A stretch of DNA of 64,000 nucleotides from JACCQS01 sp963766765 (GTDB lineage: Bacteria; Actinomycetota; Actinomycetes; Mycobacteriales; Geodermatophilaceae): contig CAVYBR010000012.1 in NCBI GenBank assembly GCA_963766765.1, positions 29,070-93,069 on the forward strand, in the 5' to 3' direction. Each line of letters opens with the position of its first letter. The stretch's first letter is position 1. Of the stretch, positions 1 through 8,525 are shown in pieces. The notes below the pieces were generated by a model that searched no databases, was not told the DNA's origin, and was given only the letters and a program-made list of their open reading frames with translations. Both the position numbers and the translations under genes were made by a program.

Positions 1-800
1 CAGACGCATGTCGTCCGCGGCCCCAGCCGCGCCGCCAGCGCGCTTGCCGCAGTGAACCTCTCGTCCTCGGTGGGCCTGCTCGCCGGGCCCGGTGGTTGCC
101 GGCCTGCTCTCCGAACGCACCCCGGCTCTAGCGCTAGCCGTAGCTGCAGCGATCGCCGTCCTCGGCGTGCTGCCCGACGCTCCTGCTGGACCGACTGCCG
201 CCGTTCGTGCAGCCCGACAACCGGCCGCCGGGGCGGCTCTGGCGACGTCCGGGGGTCAGCATCGGGTGCTGGGCCGGCGTGACGACCGGCGCCTGGCGCG
301 GCCTGCTCACCTCCTACGTGCCGGTCGCGCTGGACGCGGCCCGTCAGTCCGCGTCCACCATCGGGGCACTCGTCGCAGTCGCCAACGGCGCCTCACTGCT
401 CGGCGCGGCGGTGTCCGGCCAGGTTCCGCGCAGCTGGTCGCGACCGATACTCCTGAGCGGCATCGTCGCGACCGGCTTGGCCACCGCCCTGACCGGCGCA
501 GTGGCTTCGAATGCCCTCGTCTGCGCCCTCGCCCTGGTGATCAGCGGCGTCGCGGCCGGCGCCTTGCAGGTGCTCGGGCCGGCGCTCGCGGCGGAGTCCG
601 TACATCCGGAGGAGCGGGGCGATGCCATCGCGGCGAGCGGGACCTTCCGGGCGGCCGCCCTGTTCGCGGCGCCACTCGGGGTCTCCGGTCTCGTCGCCCT
701 CCTTCCGCTCGCACCGGCCATGGCCCTGGTCGGTGTCGCGATGACCCTGCCCGCCATCGCGGCCCGCCACCGCCTCCCTGCACGAGAGGTCTCGGCATGA
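1..800 (+). pseudogene. MFS-type transporter, 5' partial, frameshifted
   Basis: This is the C-terminal part of a major facilitator superfamily permease; the 5' end lies outside the window. The intact tail (from about 207) has several hydrophobic helices, such as the stretch around TLLLSG-like segments at 440-560, and ends at a TGA that overlaps the next ATG (ATGA at 797-800). The reading frame changes twice, near 91 and near 175. Joined across both shifts it reads as one continuous membrane protein. Its coupling to the ferredoxin reductase suggests a role in uptake for the adjoining aromatic-acid pathway, but the substrate cannot be read from the sequence. The shifts may be assembly errors rather than true decay. 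Confidence 0.6.
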
Positions 801-2026
801 GCAACGGCACTCTCATCGTCGGCGCCAGCCAGGCTGGAGTGGAGCTGGCCAGCTCCCTGCGCAAATTGGGCGACACCGCGCCGATCACGCTGGTCGGTGC
901 TGAATCTCATCCGCCGTACGAGCGACCGCCGCTGTCGAAGGAGTTCCTGACCGGTGCGGCAGGCCATGAGTCAGTAGCCCTGCGGACCACCGAGTTCTAC
1001 CAAGACAACAACATCGACCTGGTGACCGGGGAACGGGTCACCGATCTCGACGTGAGCGAGGTCGGCTCTGGAGTGGCTCGCACGTCGACCGGGCGGGACC
1101 TCTCCTTCGATCGGTTGGCGCTGACCGTCGGCGCCCGGCCCAGACGGCTGACGGTTCCCGGAACAGACCTCGACGGCGTGCTCTATCTGCGCAATCTCGA
1201 TGACGCGACCGACCTGCGATCGCGGCTGGTCGCCGCAGACCGGGTCGTCGTCGTCGGCGGCGGGTTCATCGGCCTCGAGGCCGCAGCAGCCGCGCGCGCC
1301 CAAGACAAGTCGGTCACGGTGGTGGAAGCCCTCGACCGGCTCGTCGCCCGCGCGGTGGCCCCCGTGATGTCGGACTTCTATCGGCAGGCTCATGAACGCC
1401 GCGGGACCCACGTGTTGCTCTCAGCCGGCGTCACGGGCTTTGTCGGCGAGGGCGGGCGGGTCACCGGAGTCGAACTGGCCGACGGTCAGGTGCTGCCCGC
1501 GGACCTCGTCCTCATCGGGGTCGGAATCGTCCCTCGGACGGAGCTCGCCGGGCAGCTCGGCCTCGTCTGCGACGGAGGCATTGTGGTCGACGCGCATGCG
1601 CGCACCAGCCAACCGTCCGTAGTGGCCGCCGGCGACTGCACGGTTCTGCCGCATCCGCTCACCGGCCAGGGCAGGGTCCGGCTCGAATCGGTTCCCAACG
1701 CCATCGCCCAGGCCACCGTGGCAGCGGCAACGCTGTCGGGCCAGCTGGAGGACACCCGGACCGTGCCGTGGTTCTGGTCCTACCAGGGTGACCTCCGGCT
1801 GCAGATCGCCGGCCTCTCGACCGGCTTCGACCAGTACGTCGTGCGCGGTGATCCCGACAGCGAGAAGTTCTCGGTCCTCTACTACCGAGCCGGCCAGCTG
1901 CTTGCCGTGGATGCGATGAACAACCCGGTCGACTATCTGGTCGTCCGAAAGGCACTGACCAACCGGGTGAACATCCCGGCCGACAAGGCAGCGGACTCCA
2001 GCATTGCGCTGAAGACGCTGCTCTAG
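797..2026 (+). CDS. FAD/NAD(P)-dependent ferredoxin reductase (rubredoxin-reductase type)
   Basis: This 409-residue cytoplasmic flavoprotein transfers electrons from NAD(P)H to a ferredoxin. An N-terminal FAD-binding GxSxAG dinucleotide fold lies at residues 6-14, a second NAD fold (VVVVGGGFIGLE) near 150, the FAD-contacting AAGDCT motif near 280, and a C-terminal reductase domain follows, the layout of the BphA4/rhodocoxin reductase family. The ATG at 797 was chosen because it overlaps the stop of the upstream transporter; a longer open frame upstream is only the transporter read out of frame. Its stop codon overlaps that of the convergent decarboxylase gene. It probably feeds electrons to the [2Fe-2S] ferredoxin at 12.2-12.5 kb and on to the Rieske oxygenase, although it lies 9 kb away. 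Confidence 0.88.
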   Translation: MSNGTLIVGASQAGVELASSLRKLGDTAPITLVGAESHPPYERPPLSKEFLTGAAGHESVALRTTEFYQDNNIDLVTGERVTDLDVSEVGSGVARTSTGRDLSFDRLALTVGARPRRLTVPGTDLDGVLYLRNLDDATDLRSRLVAADRVVVVGGGFIGLEAAAAARAQDKSVTVVEALDRLVARAVAPVMSDFYRQAHERRGTHVLLSAGVTGFVGEGGRVTGVELADGQVLPADLVLIGVGIVPRTELAGQLGLVCDGGIVVDAHARTSQPSVVAAGDCTVLPHPLTGQGRVRLESVPNAIAQATVAAATLSGQLEDTRTVPWFWSYQGDLRLQIAGLSTGFDQYVVRGDPDSEKFSVLYYRAGQLLAVDAMNNPVDYLVVRKALTNRVNIPADKAADSSIALKTLL

Positions 2027-3015
2027 ATCACGAACGACTCCAGCGCCTGTGCGGCGAACAATTCCGCCGGTTCGAGCCTGCGCGGCGACAGTCCCTGTTC
2101 GTGGTGATAGCGGAGGAAGGTCGCCAGCGTGTCGACGTTGGCGTCCAGGCCGTAGGACCAGTAGTCCTCTCCCATCAGCGCTTTCGCCGCCTCCAGGTCC
2201 TGGTTGAGCCACGGCAGCATGAACCGCAGGGCCGATGAGTCATAAAGGTTCGCGAAGGCTTCTCGCTTCGCCAGCAGCAGCGCCTTGTACAGCGACTGCG
2301 CGAGCCAGGGGTTCTGGTCATAGACGTCACGACGCACCACGACCACGTGCATGATCGGGAAGATCCCGGTCGCCGAGTAATACTCCTTCTCCGCAGCAAC
2401 GGGGTCGGAGAAGACCCGGCGGACCCGCGGATCACCGGCAGCGAACGGGGACGGGATGCGCGGGGTGTAGAGCGCGTCGATCTCGCCGGCAGCCAGCATC
2501 GCCGAAAGCGTCTTCCCCGCAGGAATGGCGCTGATGTCGATCGAGCTGCCGAGGTCCACCGCCGCCTTCTCGATCCGGCCGGGGCTCTCCTGACCGCCCG
2601 TGACGTATCGGACCGAGTCGACGGGCACGCCATGTCGGTCGGCCAGGATCCCGCGAACCCAGACGCACGCGGTCAGCTGATACTCCGGACTGCCGATCAG
2701 CTTGCCGCGCAGGTCCTCTGGGCCTTCGATGCCTGATTGTGCGTTGCAGTAGATGGCACCATGTCGGAACATCCGGGACGTGTAGGCCGGCAGCGCGATG
2801 AAAGGCGCCGGATCTCTCGACAGCGACTTGACGTACGAGGACAGCGACATCTCCGCAACCTCGAACTCCGCGTGCCGCATCATCCGGAAGAAGGTCTCCT
2901 CGACCGGAAGCCGGAGATAGTTCAGCTCGATGCCGTCCGGCTGGATGGTGCCCTCGGACAATGCCCGCGTCCGGTCGTAATCCCCACACGCGAAAGTCAG
3001 CCGCAATCGGGACAT
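2023..3015 (-). CDS. 4,5-dihydroxyphthalate decarboxylase-like protein (PhtD family)
   Basis: This 330-residue protein has a periplasmic-binding-protein-like fold but no signal peptide, as in the 4,5-dihydroxyphthalate decarboxylases (Pht5/PhtD), which convert 4,5-dihydroxyphthalate to protocatechuate. Family features are the N-terminal TFACGDYDRTRAL segment, the FEVAEMSLSSY stretch near residue 70, and the NPWLAQSLYKA stretch in the C-terminal lobe. The ATG at 3015 has a GGGAGG ribosome site eight bases upstream and is only five bases after the LigJ-like stop, so the gene is the last of the ligK-ligJ-phtD transcription unit. The family is also annotated as generic ABC substrate-binding protein; the neighbours favour decarboxylase. 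A damaged paralogue lies at 6.0-7.0 kb. Confidence 0.75.
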   Translation of the reverse strand: MSRLRLTFACGDYDRTRALSEGTIQPDGIELNYLRLPVEETFFRMMRHAEFEVAEMSLSSYVKSLSRDPAPFIALPAYTSRMFRHGAIYCNAQSGIEGPEDLRGKLIGSPEYQLTACVWVRGILADRHGVPVDSVRYVTGGQESPGRIEKAAVDLGSSIDISAIPAGKTLSAMLAAGEIDALYTPRIPSPFAAGDPRVRRVFSDPVAAEKEYYSATGIFPIMHVVVVRRDVYDQNPWLAQSLYKALLLAKREAFANLYDSSALRFMLPWLNQDLEAAKALMGEDYWSYGLDANVDTLATFLRYHHEQGLSPRRLEPAELFAAQALESFVI

Positions 3016-3020
3016 CTCGC

Positions 3021-4037
3021 CTACCTCCCGGACGCCGTGAGTTGGGCGTCCAAGCGCGGGTAGACGCGGCGGGCGTTGCCCTCGAACACCTGCTGCCGCT
3101 CGTCGTCGCTGAGTTCCAGCGTTGTCGAGGTAGCGCTTGGTGTCGTCCCAAGCGATGCCGGTGGCCGGGTCTGCGCCGCGCACGGCACCCAGCATCTCCG
3201 AGGCGAACAGGATGTTGTCGATCGGGATGACCCGGCGCAACAGGTCGATACCCGGCTGGTGGTAGACGCAGGTGTCGAAGAAGACGTTTCGCAGCAGCTC
3301 CGCCGGTGCCGGCCGGCCCATCCGCTCCGCCAGCCCCCGGTAGCGCCCCCAGTGATAGGGCACCGCTCCGCCGCCGTGCGGGATCACGAAGCGCAACTGC
3401 GGGAACCGTACGAACAGGTCGCCCTCGAGGAACTGCATGAACGCAGTGGTGTCGGCGTTCAGGTAGTGCGCGCCGAGGGCATGGAAGTTCGGGTTGCAGG
3501 AGCTCGACACGTGCACCATCGCCGGGACGTCGAGCTCCACCATCGCCTCGTACAGCGGGAACCAGTACGGGTCGGTGAGCGGCGGCGACGTCCAGAACCC
3601 GCCGGATGGGTCCGGGTTGAGGTTGCAGCCCACAAAGCCCGAGTCGTGACGCAGCGCCGGAGTTCGGCGACTGCGTCGGCCAGGAGCCGTCCGGGGTCTG
3701 GGGCAGCTGGCAGACCCCGACGAAGTGCGCTGGGAACAGCGACACGACGCGCGCGACGAGATCGTTGCTCGCCCGCGCCCACGCAACGCCGTGGCCGGGT
3801 CGGGTACGTGGTGCTCCATGCCCGAGGCCTTCGGCGAGAAGATCATCAGGTCGCCGCCGCGCTCGCGCAGGATGCGGAGCTGGTTGTTCTCGATGCTGTC
3901 CCGGATCGCGTCATCGCTGATCTGTGCGGGCTGTGGGTGGGTACGGACGCGTCGGCCAGCGCGGCGAGCTGGGCGTCGCGGAACTGTTGATGCTCATGCG
4001 GCGTCGTCGTGTAGTGACCGTGGCAGTCGATGATCAC
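3021..4037 (-). pseudogene. 4-oxalomesaconate hydratase-like amidohydrolase (LigJ type), frameshifted
   Basis: Read across several single-base frame changes (near 3120, 3650, 3740, 3780 and 3950), this region gives one protein of about 340 residues of the amidohydrolase_2 superfamily. It starts MIIDCHGHYTTTP with the metal-binding HxH, and carries VGCNLNPDPSGG, VPAMVHVSSSCNP, FVIPHGGGAVPYHWGR and YHQPGID, which as I remember the family fit LigJ, the hydratase of the protocatechuate 4,5-cleavage pathway (4-oxalomesaconate to 4-carboxy-4-hydroxy-2-oxoadipate). The GTG start at 4037 overlaps the TGA of the upstream aldolase, the next enzyme of the same pathway. The residues remain well conserved despite the shifts, so sequence error is more likely than a dead gene. 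Confidence 0.75.
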
Positions 4038-4729
4038 GCGCCCTCCGCGTCCCCGCGGTCCACGTACCTGAGGCCTTTGGCAGCGAGCCGTTCCCGCATG
4101 TCCTGGAGGTCGAGACTGAGTTCGCCGCGCGCGTAACGCTCCCGGGAGACCGCTTCCTTCGCCTCCCGTTCGCGCGAGGCTTCGAGAACCTTCCCGGCCT
4201 GGGCGCGCGCGACGACAACGACTCCGTCGTCATCGGCGACGATCACGTCCCCCGGCTCCACCCATTGGGCGGCGCAGACCATGCCGACGTTGACGCTGCC
4301 CAGGGTTTCCTTGACCGTGCCGAACGCCGACACGAAGCGCGACCAGACCGGAAAGCCCATTGCTTTCAGTTCGGCCACGTCACGGCAGCCGGCGTCGATG
4401 ACCAGCCCGCGAACCCCGCGGGCGGCGGACGCGGTGGCCAACAGCTCACCGAAGTAGCCGGCTTCGGACGGCGAGGTCGGGGCGACCACGAGCAGGTCCC
4501 CCGCCTGGCACTGCTCGACCGCGACATGGATCATCCAGTTGTCGGCCGGCGGCACGCTGACCGTCACGGCGGTCCCGGCCACCCGTGCGCCGGAATAGAT
4601 CGGACGCAGCGTGGGATCCAGCAACCCGGTGCGGCCCTGTGCCTCATGCACGGTCGACACCCCGAGAGTTGCGAAGCCGTCGACGATCTCCCGGTCCGTA
4701 CGGCGGATGTTCCGTACGACGACGCTCAC
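4034..4729 (-). CDS. 4-carboxy-4-hydroxy-2-oxoadipate aldolase-like protein (LigK/RraA family)
   Basis: This 231-residue protein belongs to the RraA/dimethylmenaquinone-methyltransferase fold family. It has the aldolase hallmark GLVIDAGCRDVAEL near residue 105-120 (metal and pyruvate site, with the GCRD aspartate) and the C-terminal LAAKGLRYVD typical of LigK/GalC/ProA enzymes, which cleave 4-carboxy-4-hydroxy-2-oxoadipate to pyruvate and oxaloacetate. The start is GTG at 4729. Its TGA overlaps the GTG of the LigJ-like gene, the preceding enzyme in the pathway, which supports this function over a plain RraA RNase E inhibitor. It sits 24 bases after the zinc dehydrogenase stop, in the same minus-strand unit. 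Confidence 0.82.
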   Translation of the reverse strand: MSVVVRNIRRTDREIVDGFATLGVSTVHEAQGRTGLLDPTLRPIYSGARVAGTAVTVSVPPADNWMIHVAVEQCQAGDLLVVAPTSPSEAGYFGELLATASAARGVRGLVIDAGCRDVAELKAMGFPVWSRFVSAFGTVKETLGSVNVGMVCAAQWVEPGDVIVADDDGVVVVARAQAGKVLEASREREAKEAVSRERYARGELSLDLQDMRERLAAKGLRYVDRGDAEGA

Positions 4730-4753
4730 CAGCCAGTCCTCACGAGCCGGTCC

Positions 4754-5873
4754 TCACGAGGCGGTCCCCCAGGGCAGCAGCGATACGTGGACCACGTCCT
4801 TCTCACCTTCGCCGCCGACGGCGCGGATCGCCCGATCGACATCGTCGAGTCCGAAGGTGTGGGTGCCTAAGCGCTCGAGTGGGAAGCGGCCCGAGGCGAG
4901 CTGCTCGAGAGCGAGTTCGACCGCCCGGTAACCGTGCCCACGTGCGCTCTTGAGGGTGATGGACTTCTCGGTCATCTTCTTGAGCGGGAAGTCGGGGAAG
5001 GCAGCCATTTCGCCTTGGGTGACCATGACGCCCTCGCGCCGCTTGAGCGCATCCATGCCCAACAGGATCGGTGCGGTCCCGGCGCCGGCGGTGCAGTCGA
5101 GGACGACGTCGACACCTGCGCCGCCGGTGATCTCCATGACCCGCGCTCAGGGCATCTTCCTGTGCCACGTCGATGACGTAGTCAGCACCCAACGCCTTGG
5201 CCAGGTCCAGGCGGGCGGCGTCGCGAGTGGTCCCGGTCACGATGATCAGCGAGGCGCCTGCCTGCTTGGACGCCACGACCTGGGACAGACCCTGCTGGCC
5301 CGGGCCCTGGATGAGCACGGTGGACGCGTACCCAACGCCGCCGGCGTTGAGCGCCCATTCGATCCCGTTGGACAGCGGCGTGACCAGACCGGCCAACTCC
5401 GCCGAGACACCGTCGGGCACCTTGTGCGTCACGCTGTTCCAGGGCAAGTAGAGGTATTGCGAAAAGCCGCCCCACAGGTGGCCGGGGTTCTCGGCCGAGG
5501 TGTAGCCGTACCGACGGGCGTCGGGATTCGTCCGCCAGTCGGTCAATTCGCAGTGCCGGTACTCCCCGGCATGGCACCACTCACAGTGGAAGCACCCGAC
5601 GTAGTGCTCCACGAAGATGCGGTCACCCTCGGCCAGGCCTTGTCGCTCCTGGAACGCGGAACCGGCCTTGGCGATCACTCCGACGTTCTCATGACCCATG
5701 ATCACCGGGTCCGGGAACGGCGGCTTGGCATACATCTTCACGTCGGTGCCGCAGATCCCGGCCACTTCGACCTTGAGCAGCGCGCTGTCCGCGGGAATGT
5801 CCGGCATCGGGAATTCCCGCAGTTCGGTCGTTCCTGGCCCGGTCCTGACGGCCGCCAATACCTGCTCCGCCAT
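4754..5873 (-). pseudogene. zinc-dependent alcohol dehydrogenase (MDR family), one frameshift
   Basis: This medium-chain dehydrogenase/reductase would be about 373 residues long if a single frameshift near 5140-5147 is repaired. The N-terminal part has the catalytic zinc cysteine in GICGTDVK (about residue 40), the GHENVGVI motif, and the structural-zinc cysteines in HCEWCHAGEYRHC. The Rossmann fold contains VLIQGPGQQGLS. The second part begins EITGGAGVDVVLDC and ends with the usual cofactor-domain helix. It is the first gene of the minus-strand unit that continues into the LigK, LigJ and PhtD-like genes, so it probably oxidises an intermediate or side-chain alcohol. The substrate is unknown. 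The break may be an assembly error. Confidence 0.75.
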
Positions 5874-5912
5874 GGCGCCTCCTCCCGCCGGCCCGCGTGC
5901 CCGGTGATCAAC

Positions 5913-5931
5913 GGTCTAAAGGTCTGACCAT
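5913..5931 (-). promoter_or_regulatory. candidate operator for the FCD-type GntR regulator, site 1
   Basis: The minus-strand sequence TGGTCAGACCTTTAGACCG matches at 15 of 19 positions the site at 12598-12616 (TGGTCTGTCCATTAGACCA) and shares its imperfect dyad. It lies in the divergent gap between the zinc dehydrogenase (start 5873, minus) and the damaged decarboxylase paralogue (start about 6044, plus), where it could control both. The regulator at 12707-13510 is the obvious candidate ligand; binding is inferred, not shown. Confidence 0.55.
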
Positions 5932-6043
5932 GCTAGCTTTCCACGAACGGCGGCCCAGCGCAGCCTGGGTTCGGCTTCCACCCGTACGGCGAGGCGAGGC
6001 AGCGCATGGCTGATTCCGGTGACCGGGCTCGGTCCCTCCGACC

Positions 6044-6971
6044 GTGACCCGCACCCAGGGCAACAACCCCGCCCTCAAGGCGGCACCGTGCGACCCGACG
6101 GCTTCGCACTTCGACTTCGTGGAGGTCCCGGTGCTGGTCCAGGCTTCCGGCGGATGGTCCGCGGAGCTCGAGTTCGACATCTGCGAGATGGCGCTGACCA
6201 CCTATCTCGTCGCCAAGGCGCACGGCGTGCGGTTCACCGCGGTGCCGGTCGTTCCTGGTCCGCGGCTTCCACCACGGCGCGATCCTCGTACAACACCGAC
6301 GTCCGGCATCACGGACGCCCAAGGATCTCGAGGCAGGCGGGTCGGCGTCAACCGCGGCTACACGGTGACCACCGGGGTGTGGGCGCGCGGCGATCCTGCG
6401 GACGAGACGGCGTCGACCTCGACGAGGTGACCTGGGTGCTCTCCGGGGACGAGCACGTGGCGGAGTACCGGCCGCCGCGCAACGTCGTCCCGATCGAGCC
6501 GGGCGAGGACCTCGGACGAGATGCTGGCCAGGGCGAGTTGGCCGCCGTCGTCGGCGTCGACATCGACTCCCCGGACGTCGCGCCGCTGATCCCGGACCCG
6601 GAGGAGGCAGGCTTCGCCGCACTGCAGAGCCGGGGCCACTACCCGATCAACCACCTCGTCGTCGTCAAGGACGAGCGTGCTCGCGGGAGCGACCCGAGGT
6701 CGGTGTGGCGGTGTTCGACGCCTTCGCCCGGGCCAAGCAGCGCTACGTCGAGCGACTACGAAACGGTGCCATCGAAGTCGCCGACCGCGACTGACCGGAT
6801 GTACCAGAAGGTGATGGACCTGACCGGCGCTGATCCACTGCCGTACGGGATCGAGCCCAACCGCGAGTACTCGAGGAACTCATGCGCCACGCGGTGAGCC
6901 AGCACATCCTGTCCGAGCCGATGCCCATCGACGAACTCTTCGCCGAAGGCACCCGCGACCTCATCGGCTGA
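6044..6971 (+). pseudogene. second 4,5-dihydroxyphthalate decarboxylase-like protein, multiply frameshifted
   Basis: Segments in three frames together resemble the protein at 2023-3015. A piece with LEFDICEMALTTY corresponds to FEVAEMSLSSY. It is followed by the RVGVNRGYTVTTGVWARG region, an intact stretch DLDEVTWVLSGDEHVAEY through SRGHYPINHLVVVKDE, and a tail ending LFAEGTRDLIG before TGA at 6969. At least four shifts separate the pieces. The start near 6044 (GTG) is uncertain. The gene faces away from the zinc dehydrogenase, with the candidate operator between them, and is followed 12 bases later by the RpiB-like gene. It is either a decaying paralogue or a functional gene in poorly resolved sequence. 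Confidence 0.6.
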
Positions 6972-6983
6972 CCGGAGGACCCG

Positions 6984-7427
6984 GTGCGCATCGCGATAGC
7001 AGCCGACCACAACGGCGTCGCGCTCAAGGCAGTGCTCGTCGCCTGGCTGCGCGAGCACGGCCACGACGTCGACGATCGAGGCGGGCAATCCGCCGAGACG
7101 TGCATGGACTACCCGGCGTTGTGCGCCGATGTCTGCCATCACGTCATTGACGGCGCCGCCGACGGCGGCATCGTGGTCGGCGGGAGCGGGCAGGGTGAAG
7201 CCATCGCCTGCAACAAGATTCGGGGCATCCGCGCGGGATTGTGCCAGGACGTCTGGAACGCTCAGATCTCGCGCGGTAACAACAATTCCAACGTGCTGGT
7301 GCTCGGAGCCAAAGTCGTCTCCGCGGACCTGGCGCTCGAGATCCTTCAGACGTGGCTGGAGACACCGTTCAAGGGTGGCGAGCACCAACGGCGCATCGAT
7401 CAGATCGCCGCCCTGGAACGGGAGTAG
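6984..7427 (+). CDS. RpiB/LacA/LacB family sugar-phosphate isomerase
   Basis: This 147-residue isomerase is related to ribose-5-phosphate isomerase B. It has the N-terminal IAIAADHNG motif (Asp8-His9) and the phosphate-loop region GGSGQGEAIACNK, where Glu72 occupies the position of the catalytic glutamate in the mycobacterial enzyme rather than the enterobacterial cysteine. Asn-rich NNNSNVLVLGA follows. The start is GTG at 6984 after GGAGG; the stop abuts the ATG of the permease. Its position inside an aromatic-acid cluster makes a role in the pentose phosphate pathway doubtful; it may isomerise a pathway-specific hydroxy-keto compound, which is inference. Confidence 0.8.
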   Translation: MRIAIAADHNGVALKAVLVAWLREHGHDVDDRGGQSAETCMDYPALCADVCHHVIDGAADGGIVVGGSGQGEAIACNKIRGIRAGLCQDVWNAQISRGNNNSNVLVLGAKVVSADLALEILQTWLETPFKGGEHQRRIDQIAALERE

Positions 7428-8183
7428 ATGAGCGCGCTCCTGCTGCTTGGCGTTTTCGGGTTGGTGGCGGGCATCGGCATCACCGCCGTCGGTCCGGGCG
7501 GCGTGCTCGCGACCGCGGGACTCTTCTTGTTCACGAGTCTGCCGCCGGCGACGGTGGCCGGAACCGCGATCGTCACCAACGTGGCCACCGGGGTGCTCGG
7601 GGCCCTCATCTATGCCCGCTCCGGTCATCTGCGGGACCCGACTACCCGACGTATCGCCCTCGTCCTCGCTGGAACCGGCATCGTCGGCACACCGGTTGGG
7701 GTCCTCATCAATTCGGTGCTGCCAACGCGCTTGTTCGGAATCCTCCTGGCGCTGTTCGTGACTCTCATCGCGGCTCTGGTCTGGCTGCGCCAGCGCGGGC
7801 TGAGACCCGACGTGCCGGACCAGCATGGCCCCGCCATGCCACTGCTCGTCGGCGGCGGACTCGTCGTCGCTGTCGCGAGCGGGATGTTCGGCGTCGGTGG
7901 GCCCCTGTTGACCGTGCCGCTCCTCGTTGCCATCGGTACGCCGATGCTCTCCGCTCTGGCGGCTGCGCAGGTCCAGTCGATCGTCATCGCCACCGTGGGC
8001 AGCCTCGGCTATCTCAGCCAGGACGCGATCGACTGGGGACTTGCCCTCATCGTCGGGCTCCCCGCGCTCTTCGGAGTCGTCATCGGCTGGCGGATCGCGC
8101 GCTTGGTCCCCGTACGACACCTCACCCGGGCCATGATCGTCGCCCTTTTGGCCGTGGCTCCCTTTCTTGCCTTTCACAGCTGA
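7428..8183 (+). CDS. TSUP (TauE/SafE) family membrane permease
   Basis: This 251-residue integral membrane protein has two homologous halves, each beginning with a glycine-rich helix and a short motif: LVAGIGITAVGPGG near residue 8-21 and ASGMFGVGGPLLTVP near 147-161. Seven to eight hydrophobic helices are visible. TSUP proteins carry sulfur oxyanions or small organic acids across the inner membrane. The ATG follows the TAG of the RpiB-like gene with no spacing, so the two are co-transcribed. In this setting it may move an aromatic acid or a pathway product. The substrate is not determinable from the sequence. Confidence 0.85.
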   Translation: MSALLLLGVFGLVAGIGITAVGPGGVLATAGLFLFTSLPPATVAGTAIVTNVATGVLGALIYARSGHLRDPTTRRIALVLAGTGIVGTPVGVLINSVLPTRLFGILLALFVTLIAALVWLRQRGLRPDVPDQHGPAMPLLVGGGLVVAVASGMFGVGGPLLTVPLLVAIGTPMLSALAAAQVQSIVIATVGSLGYLSQDAIDWGLALIVGLPALFGVVIGWRIARLVPVRHLTRAMIVALLAVAPFLAFHS

Positions 8184-8185
8184 GC

Positions 8186-8258
8186 GGCCCTTGCGGATCT
8201 TCACGTATCCCGCGGCCTCCAGATGTGTCGCCTGCTTCGACAGCACCGAGGAGTTCAA
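8186..8258 (-). pseudogene. remnant of a winged-helix DNA-binding protein
   Basis: The minus strand encodes about 24 residues, SSVLSKQATHLEAAGYVKIR plus KG. These match the recognition helix and wing start of HTH_34/MarR-like regulators (SxLSKxxxxLExAGYV). Upstream it is cut at about 8258 by VOC-protein sequence on the other strand. Downstream the frame runs into antisense of the permease gene, so no full protein exists. Confidence 0.4.
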
Positions 8259-8261
8259 TCT

Positions 8262-8512
8262 GGGCTGGGTGGCCTGCTACACCTCTCCCGACGGCGGCGC
8301 GAGCGTCCAGCTCGTGACGCGCGACGCAACCGCACCCGAGGACTCGGTCATTTCGGTACCCACCGATGACGTCGACGCTGCCTATGCAGAGGCGCAGAGA
8401 CTCGGATACGAGATCGTGCACCCGCTGACGACCGAGCCCTGGGGGGGTGCGCCGATTCTTCGTCCGAGCACCAGACGGCAACGTCATCAACATCGTGAAT
8501 CATCGGGACTGA
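8262..8512 (+). pseudogene. truncated VOC/glyoxalase-family protein
   Basis: The recognisable part runs from NLGWVACYTSPDGGAS to RAPDGNVINIVNHRD, the second beta-alpha module and metal-binding end of a vicinal-oxygen-chelate protein. The expected N-terminal 40 or so residues are missing and are replaced by the antisense winged-helix remnant. In addition a run of seven G at about 8443-8449 shifts the frame; one G fewer restores EPWGVRRFFVRAPDG. Even so, the lost N-terminus makes a functional product unlikely unless the junction is an assembly artefact. Confidence 0.5.
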
Positions 8513-8525
8513 AAGAGCGCGCTAG

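Noticed and set aside
92..2026. Open frame of 644 codons covering the transporter and the ferredoxin reductase
   Set aside because: Codons before 797 are the transporter read out of frame; conservation starts at the ATG at 797.
2023..3846. Single 607-residue fusion of amidohydrolase and decarboxylase
   Set aside because: The fusion arises only because a frameshift near 3120 hides the LigJ-like stop at 3021; the decarboxylase has its own ribosome site and ATG at 3015.
6756..8258. 500-codon minus-strand frame starting with a winged-helix-like segment
   Set aside because: Only the first 24 or so residues resemble a protein; the rest is antisense of the permease and isomerase genes. The short remnant is reported separately.
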